Positions 33,583-43,843 of a stretch of 64,000 bases of DNA are shown here, piece after piece. The notes beneath the pieces are model-generated. The model made no database searches and was not told the origin of the DNA. It saw nothing but the letters and a program-made list of their open reading frames with translations. The position numbers and the translations under genes were made by a program. Origin of the DNA: Mesorhizobium sp. WSM4311 (GTDB taxonomy: Bacteria > Pseudomonadota > Alphaproteobacteria > Rhizobiales > Rhizobiaceae); NCBI RefSeq assembly GCF_002295115.1, contig NZ_NSFV01000005.1, positions 124,001 to 188,000 of the forward strand. Direction: 5' to 3'. How positions within the stretch are numbered: the stretch's first letter is position 1; each line of letters opens with the position of its first letter.

Positions 33583-34815
33583 ATGACCCTTTCCTTCGAC
33601 CTCACCACTGAAGGTGCCCGTGACGCGTTGCGCGCCCGCGCCGCGCCCGAGAAGCCGTCGCTGATCGGCCTGACGCGGGCCGAGCTCGCGGAGGCGCTCG
33701 TCGCGTCCGGTATCGTGCCGGAGCGCCAGGCAAGGATGCGCGCCCAACAGCTCTGGCACTGGATGTATGTGCGCGGCGTCTCCGACTTCGCCGGCATGTT
33801 CAACATCTCCAAGGACCTGCGCGCCGAGCTCGACAAGCATTTCACCGTCGCGCGTCCCGAGATCGTCGAGGAGCAGATTTCTTCCGACGGTACCCGCAAA
33901 TGGCTGTTCCGCTTTCCGGCGCGCGGCGCCGGCCGGCCGGTCGAGATCGAGACCGTCTATATTCCCGAGGAAGGCCGCGGCACGCTTTGCATCTCCTCGC
34001 AGGTCGGCTGCACGCTGACCTGCTCCTTCTGCCACACCGGCACGCAGAAGCTGGTGCGCAATTTGACGGCGGAAGAGATTCTCGCCCAGCTGCTCACCGC
34101 GCGCGACCGGCTCGGCGATTTCCCCGACCGCGACACGCCGGACGGCGCCATCGTGCCGGCCGAGGGCCGCAAAGTGTCCAACATCGTCATGATGGGCATG
34201 GGCGAGCCGCTCTACAATTTCGAGGCTGTGAAGAAGGCGCTGCTGATCGCTTCCGACGGCGACGGGCTTTCCCTTTCGAAGCGGCGCATCACGCTGTCGA
34301 CCTCCGGCGTCGTGCCGGAAATCTTCCGCACCGGCGAGGAGATCGGCGTCATGCTGGCGATCTCGCTGCATGCCACCAATGACGATCTGCGCGACCTCTT
34401 GGTGCCGATCAACAAGAAGTATCCGCTGAAGGAACTGATCGCCGCCTGCCGCGCCTATCCCGGCCTGTCGAACGCCAAGCGCATCACTTTCGAATATGTG
34501 ATGCTGAAGGACGTCAACGATTCCATCGAGGATGCCAAAGGCCTGATCAAGCTGCTCAAGGGCATTCCGGCCAAGATCAATCTGATCCCGTTCAACCCGT
34601 GGCCGGGCACCAACTACCAGTGCTCGGACTGGGAGACGATCGAGAAATTCGCAGACTACATCAACAATGCCGGCTATGCCTCGCCGATCCGCACACCGCG
34701 CGGCCGCGACATCCTCGCCGCCTGCGGCCAGCTGAAATCGGAATCCGAGCGCATGCGAAAAGTGGACCGGCTGGCGCTGGAAGCCATGATGATCGCGGGG
34801 CACGGGGAGGCGTGA
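33583..34815 (+). CDS. rlmN: 23S rRNA (adenine2503-C2)/tRNA methyltransferase RlmN
   Basis: Radical-SAM enzyme that methylates A2503 of 23S rRNA and A37 of some tRNAs. 410 residues. The cluster motif is [13 protein letters not shown] with cysteines 143, 147 and 150. The [12 protein letters not shown] block and the C-terminal methyl-carrying cysteine region [12 protein letters not shown] are present. It is a RlmN, not Cfr, by length and by the ubiquitous single-copy context. Its stop overlaps the GTG start of the following membrane protein by 4 bases, so the next gene is coupled to it. Confidence 0.97.
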   Translation: MTLSFDLTTEGARDALRARAAPEKPSLIGLTRAELAEALVASGIVPERQARMRAQQLWHWMYVRGVSDFAGMFNISKDLRAELDKHFTVARPEIVEEQISSDGTRKWLFRFPARGAGRPVEIETVYIPEEGRGTLCISSQVGCTLTCSFCHTGTQKLVRNLTAEEILAQLLTARDRLGDFPDRDTPDGAIVPAEGRKVSNIVMMGMGEPLYNFEAVKKALLIASDGDGLSLSKRRITLSTSGVVPEIFRTGEEIGVMLAISLHATNDDLRDLLVPINKKYPLKELIAACRAYPGLSNAKRITFEYVMLKDVNDSIEDAKGLIKLLKGIPAKINLIPFNPWPGTNYQCSDWETIEKFADYINNAGYASPIRTPRGRDILAACGQLKSESERMRKVDRLALEAMMIAGHGEA

Positions 34816-35261
34816 GCCGTCTCGTCGTCGGGCTCAAACGTATCGCCATGATAGCCGTCGGTTACATCGCCGGTGTGCTGACCTCGATCCTGGTGCCGGT
34901 GCTGCTGATCACGCTGCTGGAAGGTATCGAGTACGGCAACTGGTCGCTGGTCTTCACCTTCGACTGGCTGCGGTCGTTTCCGCTCGCCGTGCTGACCGTG
35001 GCGGTCTGCGCGCTGCTGATCGTCGGGCCCGCGATCCTGGTCGCCGAATGGTTTTCGCTGCGGGGATGGTTCTATTTCGCGGTCACGGGCGCGATCACCT
35101 CCATCGCCTTTGGCGTCCTTGTCCCGGGCTCGGCCGGAGGCTTTGTGTTCAATCCAGGCTTTCTCGGCTTCCTGGCCACGGCCGGCACCGCCGCCGGTTC
35201 GGTCTACTGGCTGTTGGCCGGGCGCGAGTCCGGCCGTCTGACGCCGCGGGATCCCGGATGA
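34812..35261 (+). CDS. Membrane protein of unknown function, copy 1 of a tandem pair
   Basis: A 149-residue protein with four hydrophobic segments ([76 protein letters not shown]). The GTG start is inside the rlmN stop (GTGA), and its own stop overlaps the next start (ATGA). N-termini of this and the next protein are similar ([17 protein letters not shown] and [17 protein letters not shown]), as are their last helices ([15 protein letters not shown] and GGGMVGGIFYWLSAGR), so they are paralogues. No family is recognised. Confidence 0.8.
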   Translation: MSRLVVGLKRIAMIAVGYIAGVLTSILVPVLLITLLEGIEYGNWSLVFTFDWLRSFPLAVLTVAVCALLIVGPAILVAEWFSLRGWFYFAVTGAITSIAFGVLVPGSAGGFVFNPGFLGFLATAGTAAGSVYWLLAGRESGRLTPRDPG

Positions 35262-35740
35262 CCCGTCTCGTCGCCTATCTCGTGCGCTTTGCCATGATCC
35301 TGTTCGGCTATGCCGTCGCCTCGCTGGCGGCGAGCGCCTTCCTCAACGTGCTGTTCCTGGCCTCGCTCGGCTATACGCCTGACCACACATACCCGACGGC
35401 GACGGCGTCGCTGTATTTCTCGATCCCCTTCGTCGCTCTGTTCGTCGCCTATTTCGCTTTCCTGCCGGCGGTGATCGTCATCCTGCTTGCCGAAATCCTA
35501 GGCCGGCGCGACTGGCTGTACTACGCGCTGGCGGGCGCGGTGGTGGCGGGCGTTTTCCTCGGCCTGGTCGACCACGCCCAAGAGTCCACCTTCGCGATCA
35601 CCGACGCCAGCGCCATCATGGCGGTGATCGGCGGCGGCATGGTCGGCGGTATCTTCTACTGGCTGAGCGCCGGGCGCTGGGCCGGAAACTGGTGGAAAGA
35701 GGCGAACGCGCCTACTTCGCCTGGGCCGTCAGGATCTTGA
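35258..35740 (+). CDS. Membrane protein of unknown function, copy 2 of a tandem pair
   Basis: A 160-residue four-helix membrane protein, paralogous to the preceding one. Central conserved segments are FAFLPAVIVILLAEILGRRDWLYYALAGAVVAG (cited in part: AEILGRRDWLYYAL, matching [14 protein letters not shown] in copy 1). The start ATG overlaps the stop of copy 1. Its last 29 bases overlap the end of the convergent LysE gene. Co-translation with rlmN is suggested by the two overlaps; a functional link is not known. Confidence 0.8.
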   Translation: MTRLVAYLVRFAMILFGYAVASLAASAFLNVLFLASLGYTPDHTYPTATASLYFSIPFVALFVAYFAFLPAVIVILLAEILGRRDWLYYALAGAVVAGVFLGLVDHAQESTFAITDASAIMAVIGGGMVGGIFYWLSAGRWAGNWWKEANAPTSPGPSGS

Positions 35741-36353
35741 GCGCGAAGGCCGAGAACACGCCGGCGAAGAGATAGTCGACCACCCGCGTGACGCGCGGGC
35801 TGGCCTTCATCGCCGCGGAAAATTTCTCCGCCGCCAGCACCATCGGCACCGTCACCGGGATCGACAGCACGATGAACATCGAGCCCAGGAAGAACAGCTT
35901 TCCCGGCGCGTTCGGGTCATGCGCGGAGACGAACTGCGGCAGGAAGGTCATGAAGAACAGGATGATCTTGGGATTGAGCAAATTGACGCCGAGCCCGGCC
36001 GCCCAGCTGCGCAGCAGCGAGATCTGCGGGCCTATCTTCTTTTCCGGCGAAAAGGCCGAGCCCTTGGCGATGGCCTGCCAGGCCAGGAAGACGAGATAGC
36101 CGGCGCCAAAGATCTTCAGCACGAAAAAGGCAATCGGCGAGGCGACGATCAGCGCCGAGACGCCGACCACCACCAGCGTGGTGTGGATCAGCGTGCCGCA
36201 CAGCGCGCCGGCCATCGAGGCAAAGCCGGTGGCGCGCCCCTGGCTCAGCGTGCGCGAGACGAACAGGGTCATGTCGGGCCCGGGCGTGATCGCCAGGATC
36301 ACGGTGGCGATGGCGAACTGGATCAGCGTGGCGGTGTCGGGAATGAAGGACAT
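35712..36353 (-). CDS. LysE-family amino acid exporter
   Basis: A 213-residue LysE/RhtB-family translocator with six hydrophobic segments. The hallmark near the N-terminus is ITPGPDMTLFVSRTLSQG (residues 23-40), then GALCGTLIHTTLVVVGVSAL and GLGVNLLNPKIILFFMTFLPQF (the NPK motif). Members export lysine, threonine, homoserine or related metabolites; the substrate here is unknown. The start at MSFIPDTATL matches family length. Confidence 0.92.
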   Translation of the reverse strand: MSFIPDTATLIQFAIATVILAITPGPDMTLFVSRTLSQGRATGFASMAGALCGTLIHTTLVVVGVSALIVASPIAFFVLKIFGAGYLVFLAWQAIAKGSAFSPEKKIGPQISLLRSWAAGLGVNLLNPKIILFFMTFLPQFVSAHDPNAPGKLFFLGSMFIVLSIPVTVPMVLAAEKFSAAMKASPRVTRVVDYLFAGVFSAFALKILTAQAK

Positions 36354-36474
36354 TGGCAGGCCCCAGGAAACGCATAGGCCTATACAGCATGCGCCGTGCC
36401 GGCGCCAGATAAAGCGTTGATCCAGCAAGGCAATCGCTTTCCGCAATGACAGTTCCCGCTCGTGGCGGCGAGCG

Positions 36475-38529
36475 TCAGCCGGTGGCTGTCCTCATCCTGA
36501 CAGGCACCTCGAAGGTGAGCGGGCCGTCCTGGCCGTCAAGCCTGCCGATGAGCACGATCTGATCGATCGGCTTGGGGCGGCCGAGGAAATAGCCTTGCGC
36601 CTCGTTGCAGCCCTCGACCTGCAGGATGCTGAGCTGGACATCGGTCTCGACGCCTTCGGCAAGCACGGGAATGTCGAGGCTGCGCCCCAGCGCCAGCACC
36701 GCGCGGATGATCGCCTTGGCCTGCGGGCTGCGCTCGACATCGGCCATGAAGGAGCGATCGAGCTTGATCTTGTCGAACGGGAACGAGCGCAGCGTGTCGA
36801 GCGAGGAATAGCCGGTGCCGAAATCGTCGATCGCGATCGTCACGCCCAGCGCCTTGATCTGGCGCAGCACGTGCAGCGTGCGCACCTTGTCGGCGACGAT
36901 CGTCGATTCGGTCAGCTCGAGCTCGAGACGCTTCGGCGACAGGCCGGTCTCGACCAGGATTTGGTGGACGAGCGTGGCGAGATCGGCATGGGCGAACTGC
37001 ACCGGCGACAGATTGACCGCGATCTTGTGGCCATTGTCCCAGGAGGCGGCCTGGCGGCATGCCGTGCGCAGCACCCATTCGCCGATCGCCAGGATGGAAC
37101 CGTTTTCCTCGGCGATCGGAATGAATTCGGCGGGCGGAACCATGCCGTGCACGGGGTGCGTCCAGCGCAGCAACGCCTCGTAGCCGCACGTGGCGCCGGT
37201 CTGCACCGAGGTCTGCACCTGATAGTGCAGCGAGAGTTCGCCATGGTCGATCGCCTGACGAAGGTCGGTGGCCAGCGCCCGGCGCGCCCGCGCCGCCTCG
37301 TCCATCGCCGATTCGTAGAAGCAGACGGCCCGCGTCATGTCGTTTTTGGCCCGGTACATGGCCAGATCCGCATTGCTGACCAGCCTCTCCCGGTCGGCCC
37401 CGTCGCGCGGATAGACGGCAACGCCGATGCTGGCGCCGGTAACGCTCTCGAAATCGTCGATCCGCAACGGCTCGAACAATGATTTCTCCAGCCGCGACAC
37501 CAGGCCGAGCAGGTCGTTCTGGTCCTTGAAGCGCTTGATGGCGGCAAACTCGTCGCCGCCGAGCCGGGCGACGAACTCGCCGTCGCCGGCCAGCTTCGCC
37601 AGCCTGCGGGCAATGATCTTGAGCGCCTGGTCGCCGGCGGCGTGTCCCCTGAGGTCGTTGATTTCCTTGAACCGGTCGAGGTCGATGACGATGACGGCGG
37701 TCATCGTGTCCCGTTCCTCGCGCGCCCGCTCGATCTCATGGTCGAGGCGGTCGTTGAAGGAGACCCGGTTGGCAAGGCCGGTGAGCGAGTCGTTGAGGGC
37801 AAGATGCTGCAGCCGCTCGAAGCTTTCGAGCCGGCCGCGTTCGTCGATCAGATAGCTGGCGAACCCGGTGGCGGCGACGATCAGGCCGACCACGGCGACC
37901 GCGACGGCCATGGCTTCCAGGATGTCGGGATTGGTGCCCGTGGTGATGAAGGAAAGCGGCGTCACTGCCACCGCCGCCATTGCCGTGAAATGCAGGCCGA
38001 CGATCGCCAGCACCAGAAGGCCGATGCCGACATAGTGCGACCAGCGGTACGGCCGGCGCATCGCATGGCCGACCGCCACGGAGGAGAATGCCATCGCGAT
38101 CAGCACCGAAGCGATGACGTAGCCGGCGTCCCATTCGACGATGCCGGCCACGTGATAGGCCATCATGCCGGTATAGTGCATGGCCGAGATCGCCAGCCCG
38201 ACAAGGCATCCGCCCCATTCCGGCGCCAGGCCGCGGCCTTTGTCGAGCGCAAGACCGAAGCCCGCCCCGGTGCCGACCATGGCGATGACCAGGGAGATCA
38301 TGGTGAGCGCCGGATCGAAGGTGATCGGCGCGCCGGGCTGATAGGCCAGCATGGCGATGAAATGCGTGCACCAGATCGAGGAACCGGCCGCGACCGCGGT
38401 CAGGAAAAGCCATCCCCGCATCTGCACGCCGACGGTTTTCCTGGCGCGGTCCAGAAGGCCGATCGTCACCCAGCAGCCGGTGACGCACATCAGCGCCGCC
38501 AGCAGGACGAGCCACAGATTATGCTCCAT
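36475..38529 (-). CDS. MHYT-GGDEF-EAL membrane c-di-GMP protein
   Basis: A 684-residue signalling protein. The N-terminal ~240 residues form a seven-helix MHYT sensor (HFIAMLAYQ, SAMHYTGMMAYH, LHFTAMAAV repeated motifs), which is thought to bind a metal and sense gas or redox. A GGDEF domain follows (ARLGGDEFAAIKR, about residue 323), then an EAL domain (GYEALLRW, about 450, with ELTESTIV and DDFGTGYSSLD). Key residues of both catalytic motifs are kept, so it may both make and degrade c-di-GMP. In Pseudomonas MucR this architecture links c-di-GMP to alginate. The start MEHNLWLVLLAALM suits the first helix. Confidence 0.94.
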   Translation of the reverse strand: MEHNLWLVLLAALMCVTGCWVTIGLLDRARKTVGVQMRGWLFLTAVAAGSSIWCTHFIAMLAYQPGAPITFDPALTMISLVIAMVGTGAGFGLALDKGRGLAPEWGGCLVGLAISAMHYTGMMAYHVAGIVEWDAGYVIASVLIAMAFSSVAVGHAMRRPYRWSHYVGIGLLVLAIVGLHFTAMAAVAVTPLSFITTGTNPDILEAMAVAVAVVGLIVAATGFASYLIDERGRLESFERLQHLALNDSLTGLANRVSFNDRLDHEIERAREERDTMTAVIVIDLDRFKEINDLRGHAAGDQALKIIARRLAKLAGDGEFVARLGGDEFAAIKRFKDQNDLLGLVSRLEKSLFEPLRIDDFESVTGASIGVAVYPRDGADRERLVSNADLAMYRAKNDMTRAVCFYESAMDEAARARRALATDLRQAIDHGELSLHYQVQTSVQTGATCGYEALLRWTHPVHGMVPPAEFIPIAEENGSILAIGEWVLRTACRQAASWDNGHKIAVNLSPVQFAHADLATLVHQILVETGLSPKRLELELTESTIVADKVRTLHVLRQIKALGVTIAIDDFGTGYSSLDTLRSFPFDKIKLDRSFMADVERSPQAKAIIRAVLALGRSLDIPVLAEGVETDVQLSILQVEGCNEAQGYFLGRPKPIDQIVLIGRLDGQDGPLTFEVPVRMRTATG

Positions 38530-38902
38530 GACGATGCATGATATGACGCGCATCAGGAATGGTCCAAGCCCGAGACACCCGCAAAGAGCAGGCAAAAGCC
38601 GCTTCGCCACCCGTTGCGTGGCCAGGGCAATTCTGTGTCGCTGGTTTAGCGGCAGGGCGTGAAAACTTGCTTAAATCCGGGGCATAAATGCAGCCGATGA
38701 TTGTAGCAGGTTGTTTTCCCAGGGGCTTGGTCGCGAACTGAGGACCGCGCTGGCGAAAAGCCTGATGCGTTTCCATGCCCTCGCCGCGCTGGATCAGCAG
38801 TCTGGCGTCGCGCCTGCTTGCTCGCTTTGCCGTTCCTGCTAAAAGGCGCTCCGACAATGCGTGACGCCCTTGCCCAGGCGTCCGCCACCGACGGAGCAGA
38901 AA

Positions 38903-40126
<1,224 letters not shown>

Positions 40127-40170
40127 TATCCAGACGGCGGCCTGGCGCTTTACCAATCCACGTTCAAGAA

Positions 40171-40196
40171 ACCCGGCGGAGACGCCGGGTTTTTAT
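40171..40196 (+). terminator. Rho-independent terminator of argG
   Basis: CCCGGCG (in 40171-40180), loop GAGA, CGCCGGG, then TTTTTATTT. The stem is perfect over seven pairs with A-T extensions. Confidence 0.93.
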
Positions 40197-40293
40197 TTGG
40201 TGCCGCTAATATAGAAAAAATGAAGCTCCTGTAATCGGTTCCTGTTTGACCTTTTGGCGGCTTCATTTAAGTTCATTTACGGGTTTTGGGGGT

Positions 40294-40767
40294 ATGACCG
40301 TGAAAAATAGCATTTCTCTTGTGCTTGCAGTGGTCGCCGTCTTTGTCGGGCACCAATCAACGCAGGCTCTGGCGGCGCAGACATCCAAGTTCCGTACCTG
40401 CAAAAGTTTTGATGGCCCGTTCCAGATTCCTGTTTCCCAGCAATGCCCGTTGAGCGGCTATGCGCAGGGTTCCGGAGTCCCGACGGTCATCGAGGGCAAG
40501 CGAAAGGCGGTTACCCCGGCGCGGCGGAACCCCAACTTCCGTACCTGCAAAAGTTTTGACGGCCCGTTCCAGATTCCTGTTTCCCAGCAATGCCCGCTGA
40601 GCGGTTACGCGCAGGGTTCCGGAGTTCCCACGGTCATTCAGGGCAAGCGCAAAGGGGTTACCCCGGCGCGGCAGAACCCCAACTTCCGCAACTGCAGCGG
40701 TATTGACGGCCCCTTCCAGGTTCCCGCTTCCCAGAATTGCCCGTTGAGCGGTTACGCGCATTATTGA
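40294..40767 (+). CDS. Secreted triple-repeat protein of unknown family
   Basis: A 157-residue protein with a signal peptide (MTVKNSISLVLAVVAVFVGH region, cleavage after LAA) and three tandem units of 49 residues starting at residues 33, 82 and 131. Units 1 and 2 are nearly identical: FRTCKSFDGPFQIPVSQQ, CPLSGYAQGSGVPTVI, then GKRK-VTPAR. Unit 3 is diverged (FRNCSGIDGPFQVPASQN) and stops after LSGYAHY. Each unit has two cysteines 15 apart, so each may form its own disulfide loop. I recognise no known domain. The upstream 126 bp is A+T-rich, unlike the surroundings. The next secreted protein begins 7 bp later. Confidence 0.8.
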   Translation: MTVKNSISLVLAVVAVFVGHQSTQALAAQTSKFRTCKSFDGPFQIPVSQQCPLSGYAQGSGVPTVIEGKRKAVTPARRNPNFRTCKSFDGPFQIPVSQQCPLSGYAQGSGVPTVIQGKRKGVTPARQNPNFRNCSGIDGPFQVPASQNCPLSGYAHY

Positions 40768-40774
40768 GAGTGAT

Positions 40775-41317
40775 GTGCCCAGGCGCTCGGCCATTCTTGG
40801 AACAGGTTTCCTGCCCGCCTTGGCTGTCCTGGCGAGTTTGGCTGTTGCCAAAGCCGACGATTATGACCCCGCCTCGCTCGACCTCGCCGCGCTGATCGAA
40901 TGCAGGGCCGATATGTCCGCTTATACTGGCTATGCCCTTTGGCTGGCCGGTGATTCCGGCGCGGCCAGCACGCTCGGCTGGAAAGAGGTGCCGTCAGGCA
41001 ATGCCTTCCTGCGGCAGTATCAACTGCCCGCCCCGGCCCATGTCTTCGGCCGCGAGACGGGAACAATCGTCTTTACCGCGTCAGGGCCGATGGCGGTGCT
41101 TGACGGCATTGCCGCGCCTGACCTCGCCCGCCAGCTCGACGTCCCGGCAATGGTCTCGTCACCGGATAAATTCCTGGGCGAGAAGGTCGTGGCCGAAAGT
41201 ATCGACGACACCGGCGGCGTGAGCCTTTCCACGCGCATCACGCTCAACGTCTCGACCGTCGCTTCCCATCCCGGCAAGACGCTGGCCGGCTGCTCCTACG
41301 TGCTTGATGTGAAATAG
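40775..41317 (+). CDS. Secreted protein of unknown function
   Basis: A 180-residue protein. A GTG start gives MPRRSAILGTGFLPALAVLASLAVAKA, a signal peptide, then a mature domain with YDPASLDLAALIECRADMSAY, GPMAVLDGIAAPDLARQLDV and a C-terminal KTLAGCSYVLDVK. Two cysteines (in ECRAD and AGCSY) probably pair. It follows the triple-repeat gene by 7 bp, so the two are probably one operon and may act together in the periplasm. Family not recognised. Confidence 0.75.
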   Translation: MPRRSAILGTGFLPALAVLASLAVAKADDYDPASLDLAALIECRADMSAYTGYALWLAGDSGAASTLGWKEVPSGNAFLRQYQLPAPAHVFGRETGTIVFTASGPMAVLDGIAAPDLARQLDVPAMVSSPDKFLGEKVVAESIDDTGGVSLSTRITLNVSTVASHPGKTLAGCSYVLDVK

Positions 41318-41434
41318 AAAATCCGGCGTTGCACGGAGTTCGGTTGAGCCAAGTGAAATACGCCGCCGGCTCAGGGATTTGACCGGCGCATCGGCGACGA
41401 CCCCGCTGGCGGTTAGCCGGGAACGCCACCGCTT

Positions 41435-41605
41435 CGTCATCCACGGGCGGAGCAAGGAGCGTAGCGACGCGGCGCAGACCCGAGGATCCATGCCGCGACC
41501 ATCGAACTCCGCCACGGTGCAGAATTCTGCTCCGCTGCACCCTTCGTCCAACGTCACGGAATGGATCCCAGGGTCTCCGCGACGGAGCTTCGCCCCTGCT
41601 ATGCC
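41435..41605. repeat. Inverted pair of the GGCGGAGCAAGGAGC dispersed repeat
   Basis: A direct copy (41435-41499, GTCATCCACGGGCGGAGCAA through GAGGATCCATGCCG) is followed by an inverted copy (41559-41605, ATGGATCCCAGGGTCTCCGC through CCCCTGCTATGCC). The pair faces inward over about 60 bp. It lies directly before the IS110 element, possibly marking its target. Confidence 0.7.
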
Positions 41606-41640
41606 CAAGGATTGTTTGAGAAGGATCAGGTAGTCTGGCG

Positions 41641-41824
41641 GCCGGGACTGCGGCCCATCACAGCCGGCAGTCCCGGCGGCAGGCGACCGTCCCTGGGATC
41701 GGGCAAGCACCCGACGTCATCATGGTCCCTGCCGTCTTTGTCCGCCATCGCTTGGAGAGTTGATTGGCCGCTGGCTCGCGCCACGCCCGCAAACAATCCG
41801 AAGCCCTTTAAGGATACCACCAGC
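41641..41824 (+). ncRNA. Structured 5' non-coding region of the IS110 element, candidate bridge RNA
   Basis: A perfect 11-bp stem, GCCGGGACTGC (41641-41651) with GCAGTCCCGGC (41667-41677), opens a GC-rich 180-bp stretch ending just before the transposase ATG. There is no protein-like frame. IS110-family elements express from such a non-coding end a bridge RNA whose loops pair with donor and target DNA. Exact RNA ends and loops cannot be set from one copy. Confidence 0.45.
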
Positions 41825-42766
41825 ATGGCCTTCTTGCACCAACAACCGCAAATGTGCCTCGGCTTCGACATCGCCAAGGACACCGTCACCGTCTGCGACG
41901 GCACCACCACCCGCACCATCGCCAATCAGCGCAAGGTGATCCGCGCCTTCCTCAAGAGCTACAAACACATAGACCTTGTCGTGTGCGAGCCGACCGGCGG
42001 TCACGAAGGCTTGCTGCTCGAAGAGTGCCTGTGCGCCGGCATCGCCTGTCATCGCGCCGACACGCTCAAGGTCAAGAGCTTCATCCGCTCCTACGGCACG
42101 CACGGCAAGAGCGATGCCATCGATGCCGCGATGTTGAGAGCCTACGGTCGCGAACGCTGGGGAAAGCTGACCCTTTGGCAAGCTCCGGATCCCGACGAGA
42201 CCTGCTTGCGCGCCCTGGTGCGGCGCCGCCAGGAACTCATCGCCATCAAAATCGCCGAGAAGAACCGCGCCAAGGCACCTGGCGGCCGCGAGCTCGCCGC
42301 CTCCTTCGAGGCCGTGATCAATGTCGTCGAGCGTCAGATCCAAGCTATCGATGCCGCCATGCGCAAGCTGATCGCCAACAGCCGTACCCTCAAGCACCGA
42401 GCCGCCATCTGCACGGCCATGGACAGTCTCGGCCCGATCGTGGCGGCCAAGCTGCTGGCCACCTTGCCCGAGCTCGGCACCATGACACGTCGAAAGGCTG
42501 CCGCGCTTGCAGGGCTCGCGCCTCATCCAAACGACAGCGGGCAAAAGCAAGGCTACCGCAAAATCCGCGGCGGACGACCCGAGATCAGGAGCATGCTCTA
42601 CATGCCCGCATTGCACGCCGCTGCCGGAAGGGGTGAGTTCGCAACCTTCTACAAACGCCTCATCACCAACGGCAAAAAGCCAATGGTGGCCATCGCTGCC
42701 GTCATGCGAAAGATCGTCGTCACCTTAAACGCTAGGCTCAGGGACGCCGCCATTCCTCAGAGTTGA
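41825..42766 (+). mobile_element. IS110-family transposase (DEDD recombinase)
   Basis: A 313-residue DEDD-type transposase that excises and inserts its element as a circle, guided in this family by an RNA. The RuvC-like N-domain has Asp15 (GFDIAKD), Glu55 (VCEPTGG), Asp97 and Asp100 (GKSDAID). The C-terminal Tnp_20 domain has the AMDSLGPIVAAKLLATLPELG block and the catalytic serine in HPNDSGQKQGYRKIRGG (Ser238). All key residues are present, so it may be active. The start MAFLHQQPQMCLGFD is the first good ATG. The element's outer limits cannot be fixed from one copy; there are no clear terminal inverted repeats. Confidence 0.93.
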
Positions 42767-42794
42767 TGACGAAGTAGGGGACTTCCACCAACAC

Positions 42795-42821
42795 AAAAGC
42801 CCGGCGCATGGCCGGGCTTTT
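42795..42821. terminator. Bidirectional terminator after the IS110 transposase
   Basis: AAAAGCCCGGC (42795-42805), loop GCATG, GCCGGGCTTTT (42811-42821). Perfect 11-bp stem with A- and T-rich flanks, so it can work on both strands. Confidence 0.88.
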
Positions 42822-42829
42822 GTCGAACA

Positions 42830-42894
42830 GAGCACCCTCAGGAAAAGCGTGAAGCGGTTTTCCGTCCGGAATTGCCTCAAAACAAAGAGTTGGA
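42830..42894. repeat. Dispersed repeat, GGAAAAGYGTGAAGCGGTTT type, copy 1
   Basis: Contains CAGGAAAAGCGTGAAGCGG, CCGTCCGGAATTGC and AAAACAAAGAGTT. Related copies lie at 50627-50685 and 60730-60856. It ends next to the stop of the lytic transglycosylase gene. Confidence 0.8.
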
Positions 42895-42900
42895 CTTCAA

Positions 42901-43698
42901 TCAGTCGCCGTCGATCGCCGTGGCGATGCGCACGATGGCCTGCTGGTAGACGTTGGCGTCGTTCCAGCCGGCAATTGCGCCGACATTGTCCGCCGCGCTC
43001 GCGCCGCGCCGCCAGCCATGGGCCTTGAGGAAGTTGGCGGTGGACGCCAGCGCGGTGGCCTTGTCGCGGAGGTTGCCGCTGCCCACGCCATATTTCAGGA
43101 CATTCCCGGGCAGGAACTGCGTGTGGCCGATCTCGCCATGCGCGGCGCCGACCGACGAGGCGCTCAAGGCGCCGCGATCGACCAGCTTCAGCGCCGCAAT
43201 GGCATGCGGATGAAAGAATTCCGGGCGGCGGCAATCATAGGCAAGCGTCAAAATGGCCGAGACCGTATTCTGGTTGCCCATGGACGAACCGAAGCCGGTC
43301 TCCATGCCCCAGATGGCCAGCAACACACCGGGCGACACGCCGTAATTGCTTTCGATCTGGCTGAACAGCGCCGCGTTCGCCTTTTTCAGCGAACGGCCCT
43401 TGGAAATGATCGCCTCGCCGCCACGGCGCTTCATGAAGGCATCCACCGAGCCGCTGAACGCCTTGTGGATACCGCGGTCGACGGAAATTGTCTTTGTCGC
43501 GTAAGTGGCGCCAGCCAAAGCGGCCAGACCCTTGGCGCCGACACCTTCGGACTTGGCCTGTGCGGCGAAGCCCGGTTTCCAGGCGTCGAAGCCGGCACCG
43601 GTGCTGCCACAGCTGGCCGCCGCCTGTGCGCCCGTCGCCAGCCCAAGCACCGCCACCACCGCGGCCGCTAAAATCCTACCCTTGGCAAGAAATGCCAT
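42901..43698 (-). CDS. Lytic murein transglycosylase, MltB-like
   Basis: A 265-residue periplasmic enzyme that cleaves the glycan strands of peptidoglycan, forming 1,6-anhydro ends. A signal peptide (ILAAAVVAVLGLATGAQA) precedes the SLT_2/MltB domain. The catalytic glutamate is in LLAIWGMETGFGSSMGN (near residue 135), then GEIGHTQFLPGNVLKYGV and the conserved AGWNDANVYQQAI near the C-terminus. AGGAGA lies seven bases before the ATG. There is no C-terminal peptidoglycan-binding domain. Confidence 0.93.
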   Translation of the reverse strand: MAFLAKGRILAAAVVAVLGLATGAQAAASCGSTGAGFDAWKPGFAAQAKSEGVGAKGLAALAGATYATKTISVDRGIHKAFSGSVDAFMKRRGGEAIISKGRSLKKANAALFSQIESNYGVSPGVLLAIWGMETGFGSSMGNQNTVSAILTLAYDCRRPEFFHPHAIAALKLVDRGALSASSVGAAHGEIGHTQFLPGNVLKYGVGSGNLRDKATALASTANFLKAHGWRRGASAADNVGAIAGWNDANVYQQAIVRIATAIDGD

Positions 43699-43843
43699 TT
43701 TGTTCTCCTGGTTGCCTGATTCACGTCCCATCAGCGAATTTGCCAGCGAAACGTGCATTTGTCACCGTCCGCGGCACGATGCTGGCGAATGCCGGGGAAT
43801 TTGCCTACGATCAAGTGATTATTGTGGCGGGGTCGAAATAACC

